From Elusimicrobia bacterium RIFOXYB2_FULL_49_7 (GTDB lineage Bacteria; Fibrobacterota; OXYB2-FULL-49-7), in the NCBI GenBank assembly GCA_001800515.1, contig MGVN01000247.1:13422-22708 (forward strand): DNA of 9,287 bases. The letters run 5' to 3'. Each line of letters opens with the position of its first letter. The stretch's first letter is position 1. Made by a program: the position numbers and the translations under genes. The notes beneath the pieces are model-generated. The model worked only from the letters and a program-made list of their open reading frames with translations. It was not told the origin of the DNA and ran no database searches. Below are positions 1 through 7,341 of the stretch, piece after piece.

Positions 1-1965
1 GCCGAAAAAAGAGCGTTTCATTTCCGACGTCAGGTAGACATCTGAAGTGGCCGGATAGCCGGCCGCATAGGGGAGGTAGATGTTTCGATTGGAAAGCGTA
101 CCGTCGTTTACAACGGCCAGACTGAAACCGGCCCCGGAATTGGTTCCATGAGCCTTGACGAGAATACGGTTGTCTCCCTGGTTCAGGGAAATATCCACCA
201 CGGTGTCCACTTCGCCATAGCTGAGAAAGGTGGCGGAGTCGATAACCAGCGTACCGTTTACCCGGACGCGAAGGTCGCGAATTGCGCCGAGATAGAGTTT
301 CCCGGTCTGCGCCTTATCCGAGTAAATTTGAGTGAAGGCGTATACCACATGATCAAAGTCTGCGCCCGTCACGGAGGCCTGCAGGTCGATGTAATTGGAA
401 GCGGAGTAGAACGGCGTCCAGGCAAGGCCGTTGATTTCATCGTTGGGTCTTGGATCCGCGGCCGTTTCATCGATGAATTCTTCCCGGATATTGCGGGAGG
501 CATAGGGACCGTGAACGAGCCAACGCCGACACCCGCGTCCGTAATAATGCATATCCTTGAAATAGGTATAGGCATTGACATGTTTTGCCGGCGCCTTGAA
601 ATCGACGCGGACCGAATCAAGCGGATCACCGTACACGGCGATACGGCGCAGGTCGTAAACGCCGTATCCTTTGGCCTGACCCCAGCGTAGGAGCTCAATA
701 TCCGCGGGATTGAGGTTCATGGAGGCGACGGCAACGGCTTCCGCGGCAATGGGATCGCTGCCGGCCAGGAGAAAATTACGTCTGAGAAAGCCGGTGCGGT
801 AACTCCAGGGATGGGAACCTTCCCCTTCCAGGGAGGCGATTCCGTCCACAATACAATAATCGGAAGGATGATAGGCGAAGAGATTGGCCACCGTATTGGG
901 CAGGGCGTTGCCATGATCCAATCGAGAGAGAGAGAGTGAGCGATTATGCGGATAGGTCGAACCGCCGTCCTCGGCGTAAACACCCCGGGAAACCGACCCG
1001 ATGTAATTTTTCTGGATGCAGTTGGATACCACATCCGGCGTGGTCTTGATGATTGGAACGTTGACCAGAATGTCGCAATTTCGGACCGCATCGCTGGGGT
1101 TGTATCCGTTATCGCTCATGGTATTGCTGGTCGGCAGGCCTCCACCGATGCGGGAGGTGATATTTTTCGGATCATTGGGAACCGGATAAATTTGAGGCGT
1201 CAGACCGTCCAGTTCGTTTACGGAAATTTCATTATAAGGACGGCCGTCGGACATGATTTCATTATAATTGGTATTGATGCATTCGATGGTTTTATCCGGA
1301 TGGCGATCTTGTGCCGCTTGGACGATGCCGTTGAAAGTGAAATCCGAGGGCAGATCCGGAAAGTCGCGGTTCCATCCCTGTCCATCAAAGCTGGATAAAT
1401 CAAAAACATCCCGTTCGTCGCTGTAGCCGGCATAGGTCCCGCCGGCCAGAAGGCTGATACGAGTGGCATCCGTGGAATCTGCAATGTAATCCAGAACCGC
1501 CCAGATGACCCGTGGATCGGTTTGATCGCCCGGCATGTAGTGTGTGGCGTTCGGCAGATAACAGATGTTGGGCATGATGGATACCCAGGCGCTTCCTTTT
1601 TGATTAACCTTGTTGTCGATTTTGTACTTTAATTCTGAAATATTGGAGGAGCCAAAATGGGTATCCCTTTTCAAGGCAAGATAAACCATCTCCCGAATTT
1701 CCGCGTGGGTCAGGTTTGCCGTCTTTCCCTTTGAAAAGGAGAGGCTTGGATTGCTGGAGCGGATAAGTGCGACATGTGTGGCAATGGAAGCGGAGGTGTA
1801 TCCATCAATGTTTTCATATCCGGATTCAAAGAAATAGGAATCCACGGCAAGCGGATTATCTCCGGCCTTTGTGTCGGATAGGACGATATCCGTTACAATG
1901 AGCCCGAGAAAGAGGGTAATGAAAAGAACGCGTTTTCGGTGGAAAAGAAGCTTCTGAAAAAACAT
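1..1965 (-). CDS. Secreted DUF362-family protein with C-terminal beta-sandwich-like region (3' end outside window)
   Basis: The frame is open for 655 codons from ATG at 1965 down to base 1 with no stop, so the C-terminus lies outside the window. The ATG follows a strong AGGAGGGG ribosome site (1975-1968). Residues 1-35 are basic then hydrophobic (RKRVLFITLFLGLIVTDIVL), an export signal or membrane anchor. DUF362-type blocks follow: DILVNVPIIK at 298-307, then VDGIASLEGEGSHPW at about 373-387, then LAGSDPIAAEAVAVASMNL with its Asp at 404. After about residue 515 the sequence turns to beta-rich text (KLYLGAIRDLRVRVNGTLVI) like the accessory sugar-binding or PA14-like modules of exported enzymes. 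DUF362 has no settled biochemical role, and some members carry ferredoxin domains. No CxxCxxC iron-sulfur motif is visible here. Family assignment is fairly firm, the C-terminal module is inference, and the function is unknown. Confidence 0.85.
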   Translation of the reverse strand, partial: MFFQKLLFHRKRVLFITLFLGLIVTDIVLSDTKAGDNPLAVDSYFFESGYENIDGYTSASIATHVALIRSSNPSLSFSKGKTANLTHAEIREMVYLALKRDTHFGSSNISELKYKIDNKVNQKGSAWVSIMPNICYLPNATHYMPGDQTDPRVIWAVLDYIADSTDATRISLLAGGTYAGYSDERDVFDLSSFDGQGWNRDFPDLPSDFTFNGIVQAAQDRHPDKTIECINTNYNEIMSDGRPYNEISVNELDGLTPQIYPVPNDPKNITSRIGGGLPTSNTMSDNGYNPSDAVRNCDILVNVPIIKTTPDVVSNCIQKNYIGSVSRGVYAEDGGSTYPHNRSLSLSRLDHGNALPNTVANLFAYHPSDYCIVDGIASLEGEGSHPWSYRTGFLRRNFLLAGSDPIAAEAVAVASMNLNPADIELLRWGQAKGYGVYDLRRIAVYGDPLDSVRVDFKAPAKHVNAYTYFKDMHYYGRGCRRWLVHGPYASRNIREEFIDETAADPRPNDEINGLAWTPFYSASNYIDLQASVTGADFDHVVYAFTQIYSDKAQTGKLYLGAIRDLRVRVNGTLVIDSATFLSYGEVDTVVDISLNQGDNRILVKAHGTNSGAGFSLAVVNDGTLSNRNIYLPYAAGYPATSDVYLTSEMKRSFFG

Positions 1966-1967
1966 AA

Positions 1968-1975
1968 CCCCTCCT
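1968..1975 (-). promoter_or_regulatory. Strong ribosome binding site of the DUF362 gene
   Basis: Read on the minus strand, AGGAGGGG lies just before ATG 1965 with a short spacer. It fixes the start of the leftward gene. It also argues that the plus-strand reading frame open from 1939 across this site is not translated that far upstream. Confidence 0.8.
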
Positions 1976-1994
1976 TCTATAGACGGCTTTTCCA

Positions 1995-2000
1995 CTTATA
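1995..2000 (-). promoter_or_regulatory. Possible -10 element for the DUF362 gene
   Basis: On the minus strand TATAAG matches the sigma-70 -10 consensus at five of six positions. It would start transcription about 20-25 bases before the ATG, leaving room for the ribosome site. No good -35 element sits at 16-18 bases, and the region is AT-rich, so a chance match is possible. I saw no -24/-12 sigma-54 promoter on this strand. Confidence 0.3.
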
Positions 2001-2094
2001 TGTAAAAAAATTACTTAAATCTCAGGACCTTGTTCAAGTAGGCCATTTCTCTTTCGGTAGTTCGACCTTCCTGAACCGATATTCCGTTTGCTCC

Positions 2095-2124
2095 TTGCAA
2101 CTGTCTCTATATATTTTAGATAAT
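2095..2124 (+). promoter_or_regulatory. Candidate sigma-70-type promoter for the sigma-54 activator gene
   Basis: TTGCAA (2095-2100) and GATAAT (2119-2124) are separated by 18 bases. They match the -35 and -10 consensus at four of six and five of six positions. Predicted transcription would start near 2131, only about three bases before the ATG at 2134. That makes the mRNA leaderless or nearly so and fits the absence of a Shine-Dalgarno sequence there. This is prediction by eye only. Confidence 0.35.
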
Positions 2125-2133
2125 AGTACTTTC

Positions 2134-3633
2134 ATGAATACTTCATTAGACGAAACAAAACAGCTGGAATGTTTGCTGCAAGCCAGTGAAGTCTTACACG
2201 CTTCTCTTGAACCGGCGGAATTGTTCCGCCGGATACTGGATTTGGTATCGGATGTCTTGAATTGCCGTCAGGGGCGGATTTTCATTTTAGACACATCCAG
2301 AAACGGGCTATTCCTCAAAATGCAGAAAGAGGGGGAGGCTCGGGCGGAAATGCTTGATCTAAAGATGGTGTCCGGCGATAGTCCTCAGCGTTTTTCTGCC
2401 GAAGCCGGGGTTCCGGTTTTGGTTGAGGATATCGGCAAGGATGCCCGATTTGTCTCTAAAGAGAAAGACTCCGCTGACAGTTTGTTATGTGTGCCCATGC
2501 ATTTCAACCAGCGACTCATCGGTGTGATTGAGGCCATGCACCCCAAGGATGGACGACCTTTCAACTATGAAGACCTGAAGCTTTTTCAAGGGTTTGCTAA
2601 TATTTGCGGTGCCGCGGTGGTGAATGCCGGCCGTTATCTGGATGTTGCACAAGAGAACCGGGAACTGAAGGAACAGGTGTCGGGTATCAGTTCTCGTCTT
2701 ATCGGGAATTCGGCGCCCATCCGGCGCATCAGCGGCTTAATCCGCAAGGTGGCGGCCACAGAGGTTATCGTACTGATCACCGGCGAATCCGGTACGGGCA
2801 AGGAAATCATTGCCCGCAGCATTCATACGATGAGCAGCCGTCGTGATTGCCCCTTTCTTCCGCTTAACTGCGGTGCCTTGCCCGAAACCCTGCTGGAAAG
2901 CGAACTCTTTGGCCATGAAAAAGGGGCCTTTACGGGTGCCGACAAAGCACGTCCCGGGATTTTTGAAGAGTGTCAGGGGGGAACCGTTTTTCTCGATGAA
3001 ATCGGAGAGACTTCCCTTTCCACGCAAGTCAAACTACTTCGTGTGCTGCAGGAAGGCATGATTAAACGCATCGGCAGCAACCGTGAACTGAAGGTGGATG
3101 CCCGGATTCTATCTGCTACCAATAAGGATCTCAAGGCTCTTATCTCTGAAAAACGGTTCCGGGAGGATCTTTTCTACCGATTGAATGTGGTTAACATTGC
3201 AGTTCCTTCGCTTCGGGAACGACGGGAGGACATTCCGGTGCTGGCCGAGTTTTTCCTCAAGAGAGCTTGTGAGAAGCACGGTAAGGCGGTGACCGGGTTT
3301 TCGTCCAAGGCCATGCGTCTTTTGTTTAATCACAACTGGGTCGGGAATGTCCGAGAGCTTGAGAATGCGGTGGAATCCGCTGTGGCATTGTGCGAAGGTG
3401 CGTCCATCGAACCGAATGACTTGCCCGACACACTTTCTGCTTCGCAAGGAAGCGGCGGAGAGGGGCTTTTCGCTCTTTCGACTCTTTCCTTTGAAGCCGC
3501 CACCGATTATTTTGAAGAGCGATATTTTTCAACCCTGCTGGCTTCCGTCAATGGAGATATTAAAGTCGCGGCCGACAAAGCGGGGGTAAGTGAAAAATCG
3601 GTCTTGCGCCGCAAAAGTAAATTCAAACTATGA
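2134..3633 (+). CDS. Sigma-54-dependent transcriptional activator: GAF, AAA+ and Fis-type HTH
   Basis: This 499-residue enhancer-binding protein would remodel sigma-54 RNA polymerase by ATP hydrolysis. An N-terminal GAF sensor covers about residues 10-165 and a helical linker follows. The AAA+ domain covers roughly 190-425: Walker A GESGTGKE from 217, the sigma-54 contact loop GAFTGA at 264-269, Walker B FLDEIGE with D288/E289, the [12 protein letters not shown] block, and [12 protein letters not shown] from N401. The last 27 residues ([20 protein letters not shown] onward) form a Fis-like DNA-binding helix-turn-helix. There is no response-regulator receiver domain, so the GAF domain is the likely input; its ligand is unknown. 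The frame is open upstream to an ATG at 1939, but that stretch overlaps the divergent gene's signal peptide and ribosome site. ATG 2134 is the likeliest start, although it has no Shine-Dalgarno sequence. The stop overlaps the next start. Confidence 0.93.
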   Translation: MNTSLDETKQLECLLQASEVLHASLEPAELFRRILDLVSDVLNCRQGRIFILDTSRNGLFLKMQKEGEARAEMLDLKMVSGDSPQRFSAEAGVPVLVEDIGKDARFVSKEKDSADSLLCVPMHFNQRLIGVIEAMHPKDGRPFNYEDLKLFQGFANICGAAVVNAGRYLDVAQENRELKEQVSGISSRLIGNSAPIRRISGLIRKVAATEVIVLITGESGTGKEIIARSIHTMSSRRDCPFLPLNCGALPETLLESELFGHEKGAFTGADKARPGIFEECQGGTVFLDEIGETSLSTQVKLLRVLQEGMIKRIGSNRELKVDARILSATNKDLKALISEKRFREDLFYRLNVVNIAVPSLRERREDIPVLAEFFLKRACEKHGKAVTGFSSKAMRLLFNHNWVGNVRELENAVESAVALCEGASIEPNDLPDTLSASQGSGGEGLFALSTLSFEAATDYFEERYFSTLLASVNGDIKVAADKAGVSEKSVLRRKSKFKL

Positions 3634-4289
3634 AGAACCTTTTGTTGTTGCTCTTGTTTTTCCGGGTGGGAGAAACCGCAACAGTGCTGGACTGGGATGA
3701 GGTTGCATTCCGAAAGATTAACGGTTTCCGCTCTCCTTTTTTAACTGCTGGTGCGGTGGTATTATCCGATGCGGCCTATATTCCTCCGGTTCTCTATGCC
3801 TACTCGTTCGGTTATGGCCTCTACCATGATGAACCCAAAGCGGCTGATTTCGGAAAAATCGGTTTTACCACCATGGCGGTCGTCATTGCGGGCAATCAGA
3901 TCGTCAAACACTTCGTTAAGCGGGATAGACCTTTATTTGCGGTCAACGGGGCGCAGGGAGACTATCAAGATGGTTTTTTTACCCGACTTTTCCCGTCGGA
4001 AAAGTATTCCTGTCCTTCCCAGTCCGCTTCGTTGGCCGCTTCGGAGGCGATGGTATTGGGATATGCTTTTCCTCATTACGACAAGTATTTTTATTTCCTG
4101 ATGGTATTGAATGCCTGGTCGCGGGTGTATAAAGGCGCGCACTATCCCGGTGACGTGTTGCTCGGTATGAGCGTGGGTGCCCTTCTGACTTATGGGACAC
4201 TCCTGGGCTTGAAAAAGGCGGATGCGGATTTGGATCTCACTCACTGCGATGCCCATATTCCGCTGTTTCGCGTCAGTCACGGTTTTTAA
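3630..4289 (+). CDS. PAP2-superfamily membrane phosphatase-like protein with altered active-site motif
   Basis: This 219-residue protein begins with a hydrophobic signal-like stretch ([14 protein letters not shown]) followed by several membrane helices. It carries the acid phosphatase/PAP2 signature. Motif 1, K-x6-RP, is K93 to R100-P101. Motif 3, SRVYKGAHYPGD, is residues 164-175 with R165, H171 and D175, the nucleophile and its partners. Motif 2, normally PSGH, reads PSQS at 129-132, so the usual histidine is missing. Known family members dephosphorylate lipid phosphates such as undecaprenyl pyrophosphate or phosphatidic acid outside the membrane. With motif 2 changed, the activity may be reduced or different. 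The start codon overlaps the activator's stop (ATGA), a sign of translational coupling. Fold assignment is firm; substrate and activity are not known. Confidence 0.88.
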   Translation: MKNLLLLLLFFRVGETATVLDWDEVAFRKINGFRSPFLTAGAVVLSDAAYIPPVLYAYSFGYGLYHDEPKAADFGKIGFTTMAVVIAGNQIVKHFVKRDRPLFAVNGAQGDYQDGFFTRLFPSEKYSCPSQSASLAASEAMVLGYAFPHYDKYFYFLMVLNAWSRVYKGAHYPGDVLLGMSVGALLTYGTLLGLKKADADLDLTHCDAHIPLFRVSHGF

Positions 4290-4302
4290 CCTAAGATAGG
4301 TT
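4288..4302. repeat. Small perfect inverted repeat between the phosphatase and LamG-like genes
   Basis: AACCTA-AGA-TAGGTT has six-base perfect arms around a three-base loop and starts within the stop codon of the phosphatase gene. It also competes with GGTT-TTT-AACC (4281-4291). No clear T-run follows it, so it is a poor intrinsic terminator. It could be an mRNA processing or attenuation hairpin, or chance. Confidence 0.35.
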
Positions 4303-4325
4303 CGGTTTAACATTGGAGAAAGCGG

Positions 4326-4973
4326 ATGCCCATACCAAAGCAAAAGAAAAACAGGTATATCCTTCCTTTGGCCGGTGTGTTGGTTCTGGTTGTGCTGTTT
4401 ATTTTCCAGAAACAACAGACCCATTTAGCGAATGCCTTGCAGGCAGAAGGAGCGGTTAAGTCCGCTCGATCCGTTGCCCTGGCGGATCCCTTGTCCGGGA
4501 CGTTGAAAGGCCGGACCATCCGGTGCAACGCATTTCCTCTGCAAGGGGTGGAATACGATTTAATCGGTGTTCCCCTTGCCGGGAGTCTTGAATTCGATAT
4601 ATTGGCCGTGCCAACCGATCAATCCTGCCTCCTTTTTGGGATCTATGACCAAAAGCGGGGCGCTTGTGCGCTTCAGGAGAACGGATTGGACGATGGTTTT
4701 CTTTGTTTCCTTGATTCCGCTGCACAACGTCTTTCCTTGCGATGGAACGTTGCCGCAGTTTCCTTTCCGCTGCCGGCGGAGACGGTTTTTCCGGTCCGGT
4801 TGTTGTGTGAATGGGGGGGCGGAAATATCTCCTTGTATCTGAACGGTATTCGGGCTGGGATATTGCCGGTGACGTCCGTATTGAGGCCCGCCCGATATGC
4901 GCTCTTCGTGGGATTGGGAGAGCCCGCAGCAGGATCCGCCAAGACCGCTAATCTGAAGTTGGTCTTACCCTGA
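4326..4973 (+). CDS. Membrane-anchored protein with LamG/concanavalin-like exterior domain, function unknown
   Basis: This 215-residue protein has a short basic N-terminus (PKQKKNR) and one hydrophobic segment (about 12-27, ILPLAGVLVLVVLFIF). The remainder is probably exposed on the outside of the membrane. From about residue 70 the text is alternating beta-strand-like, with WGGGNISLYLNG followed by a final strand pair. That resembles the closing part of LamG/concanavalin-like jelly rolls, where W..G.I.LYLNG is typical. No catalytic residues are recognisable, so it may bind sugar or surface material. GGAG at 4315-4318 lies seven bases before the ATG, supporting this start. It begins 36 bases after the phosphatase stop, suggesting co-transcription. 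The fold call is inference from sequence texture; I do not recognise a named family. Confidence 0.75.
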   Translation: MPIPKQKKNRYILPLAGVLVLVVLFIFQKQQTHLANALQAEGAVKSARSVALADPLSGTLKGRTIRCNAFPLQGVEYDLIGVPLAGSLEFDILAVPTDQSCLLFGIYDQKRGACALQENGLDDGFLCFLDSAAQRLSLRWNVAAVSFPLPAETVFPVRLLCEWGGGNISLYLNGIRAGILPVTSVLRPARYALFVGLGEPAAGSAKTANLKLVLP

Positions 4974-5004
4974 CAGAGACGAATCTTGCTGAGGATAGGG
5001 AAGA

Positions 5005-5034
5005 ATAAGTAAATTTTCCGGATAAGAATTTTCC
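5005..5034 (+). repeat. Tandem pair ATAAG(TA)AATTTTCC upstream of pyrR
   Basis: Two copies stand close together: ATAAG-TA-AATTTTCC (5005-5019) and ATAAG-AATTTTCC (5022-5034). The 8-base AATTTTCC core repeats at a 15-base interval. They fill the AT-rich gap before pyrR and might be paired binding sites or a remnant duplication. The B. subtilis-type PyrR-binding RNA element is not visible here. It may also be chance in AT-rich sequence. Confidence 0.35.
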
Positions 5035-5054
5035 ATACACATTGCGAGGTTTTC

Positions 5055-5603
5055 ATGAAGACCCGAAAAAAACTCCAAATTCTCGATGCCGCCGGACTGA
5101 ATCGCGTATTAACGCGCATGGCTCATGAAGTCATTGAACGTAACCGTGGGGCCGGAAATCTTGTCATCGTAGGAATGTTGACGCGGGGTGCTCTTTTGGC
5201 CAAAAGACTGGCTCAGAAGATTCAGCAGATTGAGAAAAAACCGGTTCGAGTGGGCGTACTCGACGTCGCCCTGTATCGGGATGATTTCCGTTCTCCGCAC
5301 AAACAGCCGGCGGTTCGCGTGACCGATATCCCGTTCTCCATTGAGGCCAAGGATGTGCTTCTCGTGGACGACGTGCTCTACACCGGCCGTTCCGTACGTG
5401 CCGCACTCGATGCGCTGATAGATCTCGGCCGTCCCCGAACCATCCAGTTTGCGGCTCTGATTGACCGGGGGTTGCGCGAACTGCCCATACACGCCGATTA
5501 TGTGGGCAAGGAGGTCAAGACCTCCCCCCAAGAGGAGATTCGTGTGCAGGTTCGGGAGAACGACACGTCGGACTCGGTCTGGCTGGTTGAAATTGAAAAA
5601 TAA
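5055..5603 (+). CDS. pyrR: PyrR-type bifunctional regulator / uracil phosphoribosyltransferase
   Basis: This 182-residue protein closely follows the PyrR layout and length (about 180 residues) from end to end. In the Bacillus protein I can match by memory RALTRIAHEMIERN, VGIKTRGIYLAKRLA, TLYRDD, the PRPP loop VDDVLYTGR, and the DRGHRELPIRADYIGK block. The equivalents here include LTRMAHEVIERNRG, ALYRDDF, VDDVLYTGR (residues 104-112) and DRGLRELPIHADYVGK. Known PyrR proteins convert uracil and PRPP to UMP; in Gram-positives they also bind pyr mRNA leaders when UMP or UTP is present, causing attenuation. The ATG has GAGG at 5046-5049. No pyrB, pyrC or carA lies beside it in this window, unusual for pyrR, and its 3' end overlaps an ABC exporter gene. 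Salvage activity is the safer role to infer; RNA-binding regulation is unproven here. Confidence 0.95.
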   Translation: MKTRKKLQILDAAGLNRVLTRMAHEVIERNRGAGNLVIVGMLTRGALLAKRLAQKIQQIEKKPVRVGVLDVALYRDDFRSPHKQPAVRVTDIPFSIEAKDVLLVDDVLYTGRSVRAALDALIDLGRPRTIQFAALIDRGLRELPIHADYVGKEVKTSPQEEIRVQVRENDTSDSVWLVEIEK

Positions 5604-7341
5604 TTCGTTTCTTAACACTAACCGGACATTCCTTCTCACTTTTTCCAGGCCCTATCGCTTTACCTTCATTGGGGGATCGTTACTGGTACTGGTGTCCGTG
5701 GTTACCGGGGCCTTGCCGGTTCGGTTGGTGCAACATTTCATTGATGCGTTGAAAGCCGGCACTCTGGACCAGGCCCATATTCGAAAAACCGTTCTGGAAA
5801 TTCTGGGATTGGCCTTGATCTCCGCCGTTCTTCTTTTTTATCAGCGTCGATGGATCACTTCCGCCTCCCGGCTGATTGAATACGATATTCGGAAAAGGGC
5901 TTTTGATTTTCTTCACGAGCAGCCCGCCGCTTTCTATGTCAAGCACAAAACAGGCCATATCATGTCCCGGTTGACGAACGATCTCTCCCAGGTTCGGGAG
6001 ATGATTGGTGCCGGTTTTCTACATCTCTGGCGCACGGGCTTGAATGGTGCGGTCATCATCGGCATGATGCTCTCCATGAACTTTTTTTATGCAGCCATCC
6101 CCTTGTTGCCGGTCATCATTCTCCCCTTTGCTTCTGCCACCCTAATGATGCGCCTCTCTCGTATGTATGCGGCCATTCAGGAGAAGTTGTCCCACATGAA
6201 TAGCGTGGTGCAGGAAACCTTTTCCGGTATCGGGGTGGTCAAAGCGTATGGCCGGGAAGCGTGGCGGTTGGAACAATTTAAGCGTGCCAATGATGATTAT
6301 TATGCTGCCACGATGTCCATGGCCCGTCTGATGGGCGTTATCTGGCCCCTCTTTGCCTTTATTGCCGCTCTGTCGGTCATTCTCCTCCTTTTTCTGGGTG
6401 GGCGGGCCGTTATCCGGGGAGAGATGACGCTGGGGACCTTGACTGCCCTGAACATCTATCTGGTCATGTTGACTTGGCCGCTGATTGGATTCGGCTGGGT
6501 GGTCAGCATGATTCAGCGCGGCATGGCTTCCGTAAAACGGCTTCGCGAATTTTTTCTGGAAAATGAAGCGCCTGTGTACCAAGGTTCCTTTTCTTTTCAG
6601 GAAGGGACTATTGAAGTAAAAAAACTTTCCTATCGCTATCCGGGTTCCGACAAGGATGCGCTTGTGGATGTAACCTTGACCATTCCAGAAGGAAGCCGGG
6701 TGGCCTTGGTTGGGACCGTGGGGTCCGGCAAGAGTACCCTCGTTTCGCTACTCTCCCGAATCATTGATCCCCCAACCGATACTATCCGCATGAATAACAA
6801 GGATATTAATGATTTGGAACGGCGGAGCTACCGTGAAGGGGTGGGGCTGGTACCGCAGGAGACCATCCTTTTTTCCGATACCTTGCAGAATAATCTGGAA
6901 TTCGGACGGAACACCTCTCCGGAACGGTTGTCTGAAGCGCTTGCCATTTCGCAACTGGGTCGAGACCTCAAAGATTTCCCTCAGGGGCTGGAGACCCGGC
7001 TGGGCGAACGGGGCATCAATTTGTCCGGCGGTCAGCGCCAACGGGCAGCCATTGCCCGTGCTCTGTTGCGGGACCCGCGACTGCTTATTTTGGATGATTG
7101 CCTCTCCTCGGTTGATACGGATACGGAAGCGGAGATTATCAGCGGACTGGAAGCTTTTTTTAAAGGCAGAACCGTACTGGTGGTATCGCATCGGGTTAGC
7201 GTCATCCGGGGATCGGATTACATTTATGTCCTGGATGAGGGACGAATCTGCGAATCCGGGAACCATGACAGCTTGATGAGGCAAAAGGGGCTCTATGTCC
7301 GATTGTATGAGCAGCAGCTGTTGCAGGAAGGGGAGGCGTAA
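5587..7341 (+). CDS. ABC exporter half-transporter, MdlA-like, with degenerate ATP site
   Basis: About 584 residues, with a six-helix transmembrane domain (first helix near residue 25) and then the ATPase domain from about 339. ATPase motifs are Walker A GTVGSGKST (376-384), a Q-loop near VGLVPQE, signature LSGGQ (479-483), Walker B LLILDD with D503-D504, and the H-loop H535. The residue after the Walker B Asp is normally Glu, the catalytic base; here it is D504. This matches the inactive-site partner of heterodimeric exporters such as TM287 and the MdlA side of MdlAB. Export of drugs, lipids or peptides is possible; the substrate is unknown. The start is uncertain: TTG 5587 (or 5593) gives a normal N-terminus but no ribosome site. 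GTG 5542, with AGGAG five bases upstream, is the alternative. Either start overlaps pyrR. Its TAA overlaps the next ATG (TAATG), so the pair is coupled. Confidence 0.9.
   Translation: MKLKNNSFLNTNRTFLLTFSRPYRFTFIGGSLLVLVSVVTGALPVRLVQHFIDALKAGTLDQAHIRKTVLEILGLALISAVLLFYQRRWITSASRLIEYDIRKRAFDFLHEQPAAFYVKHKTGHIMSRLTNDLSQVREMIGAGFLHLWRTGLNGAVIIGMMLSMNFFYAAIPLLPVIILPFASATLMMRLSRMYAAIQEKLSHMNSVVQETFSGIGVVKAYGREAWRLEQFKRANDDYYAATMSMARLMGVIWPLFAFIAALSVILLLFLGGRAVIRGEMTLGTLTALNIYLVMLTWPLIGFGWVVSMIQRGMASVKRLREFFLENEAPVYQGSFSFQEGTIEVKKLSYRYPGSDKDALVDVTLTIPEGSRVALVGTVGSGKSTLVSLLSRIIDPPTDTIRMNNKDINDLERRSYREGVGLVPQETILFSDTLQNNLEFGRNTSPERLSEALAISQLGRDLKDFPQGLETRLGERGINLSGGQRQRAAIARALLRDPRLLILDDCLSSVDTDTEAEIISGLEAFFKGRTVLVVSHRVSVIRGSDYIYVLDEGRICESGNHDSLMRQKGLYVRLYEQQLLQEGEA

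Noticed and set aside
148..1398. Plus-strand open frames of 180 and 150 residues at 148-690 and 946-1398
   Set aside because: They lie antisense to the DUF362 gene, which is open throughout with recognisable motifs; the plus-strand products show no domain.
369..1484. Short minus-strand frames at 369-698, 717-1091 and 1218-1484
   Set aside because: They are in other frames than the long DUF362 reading frame, which runs through all of them without a stop.
1939..2133. Upstream extension of the sigma-54 activator to ATG 1939
   Set aside because: It crosses the divergent gene's start and ribosome site and adds no known domain.
4974..5054. PyrR RNA attenuator or -24/-12 promoter before pyrR
   Set aside because: The conserved PyrR-binding loop sequence is not found, the resemblance in ACAGAGACG is too weak, and no GG-N10-GC sigma-54 pair is present.
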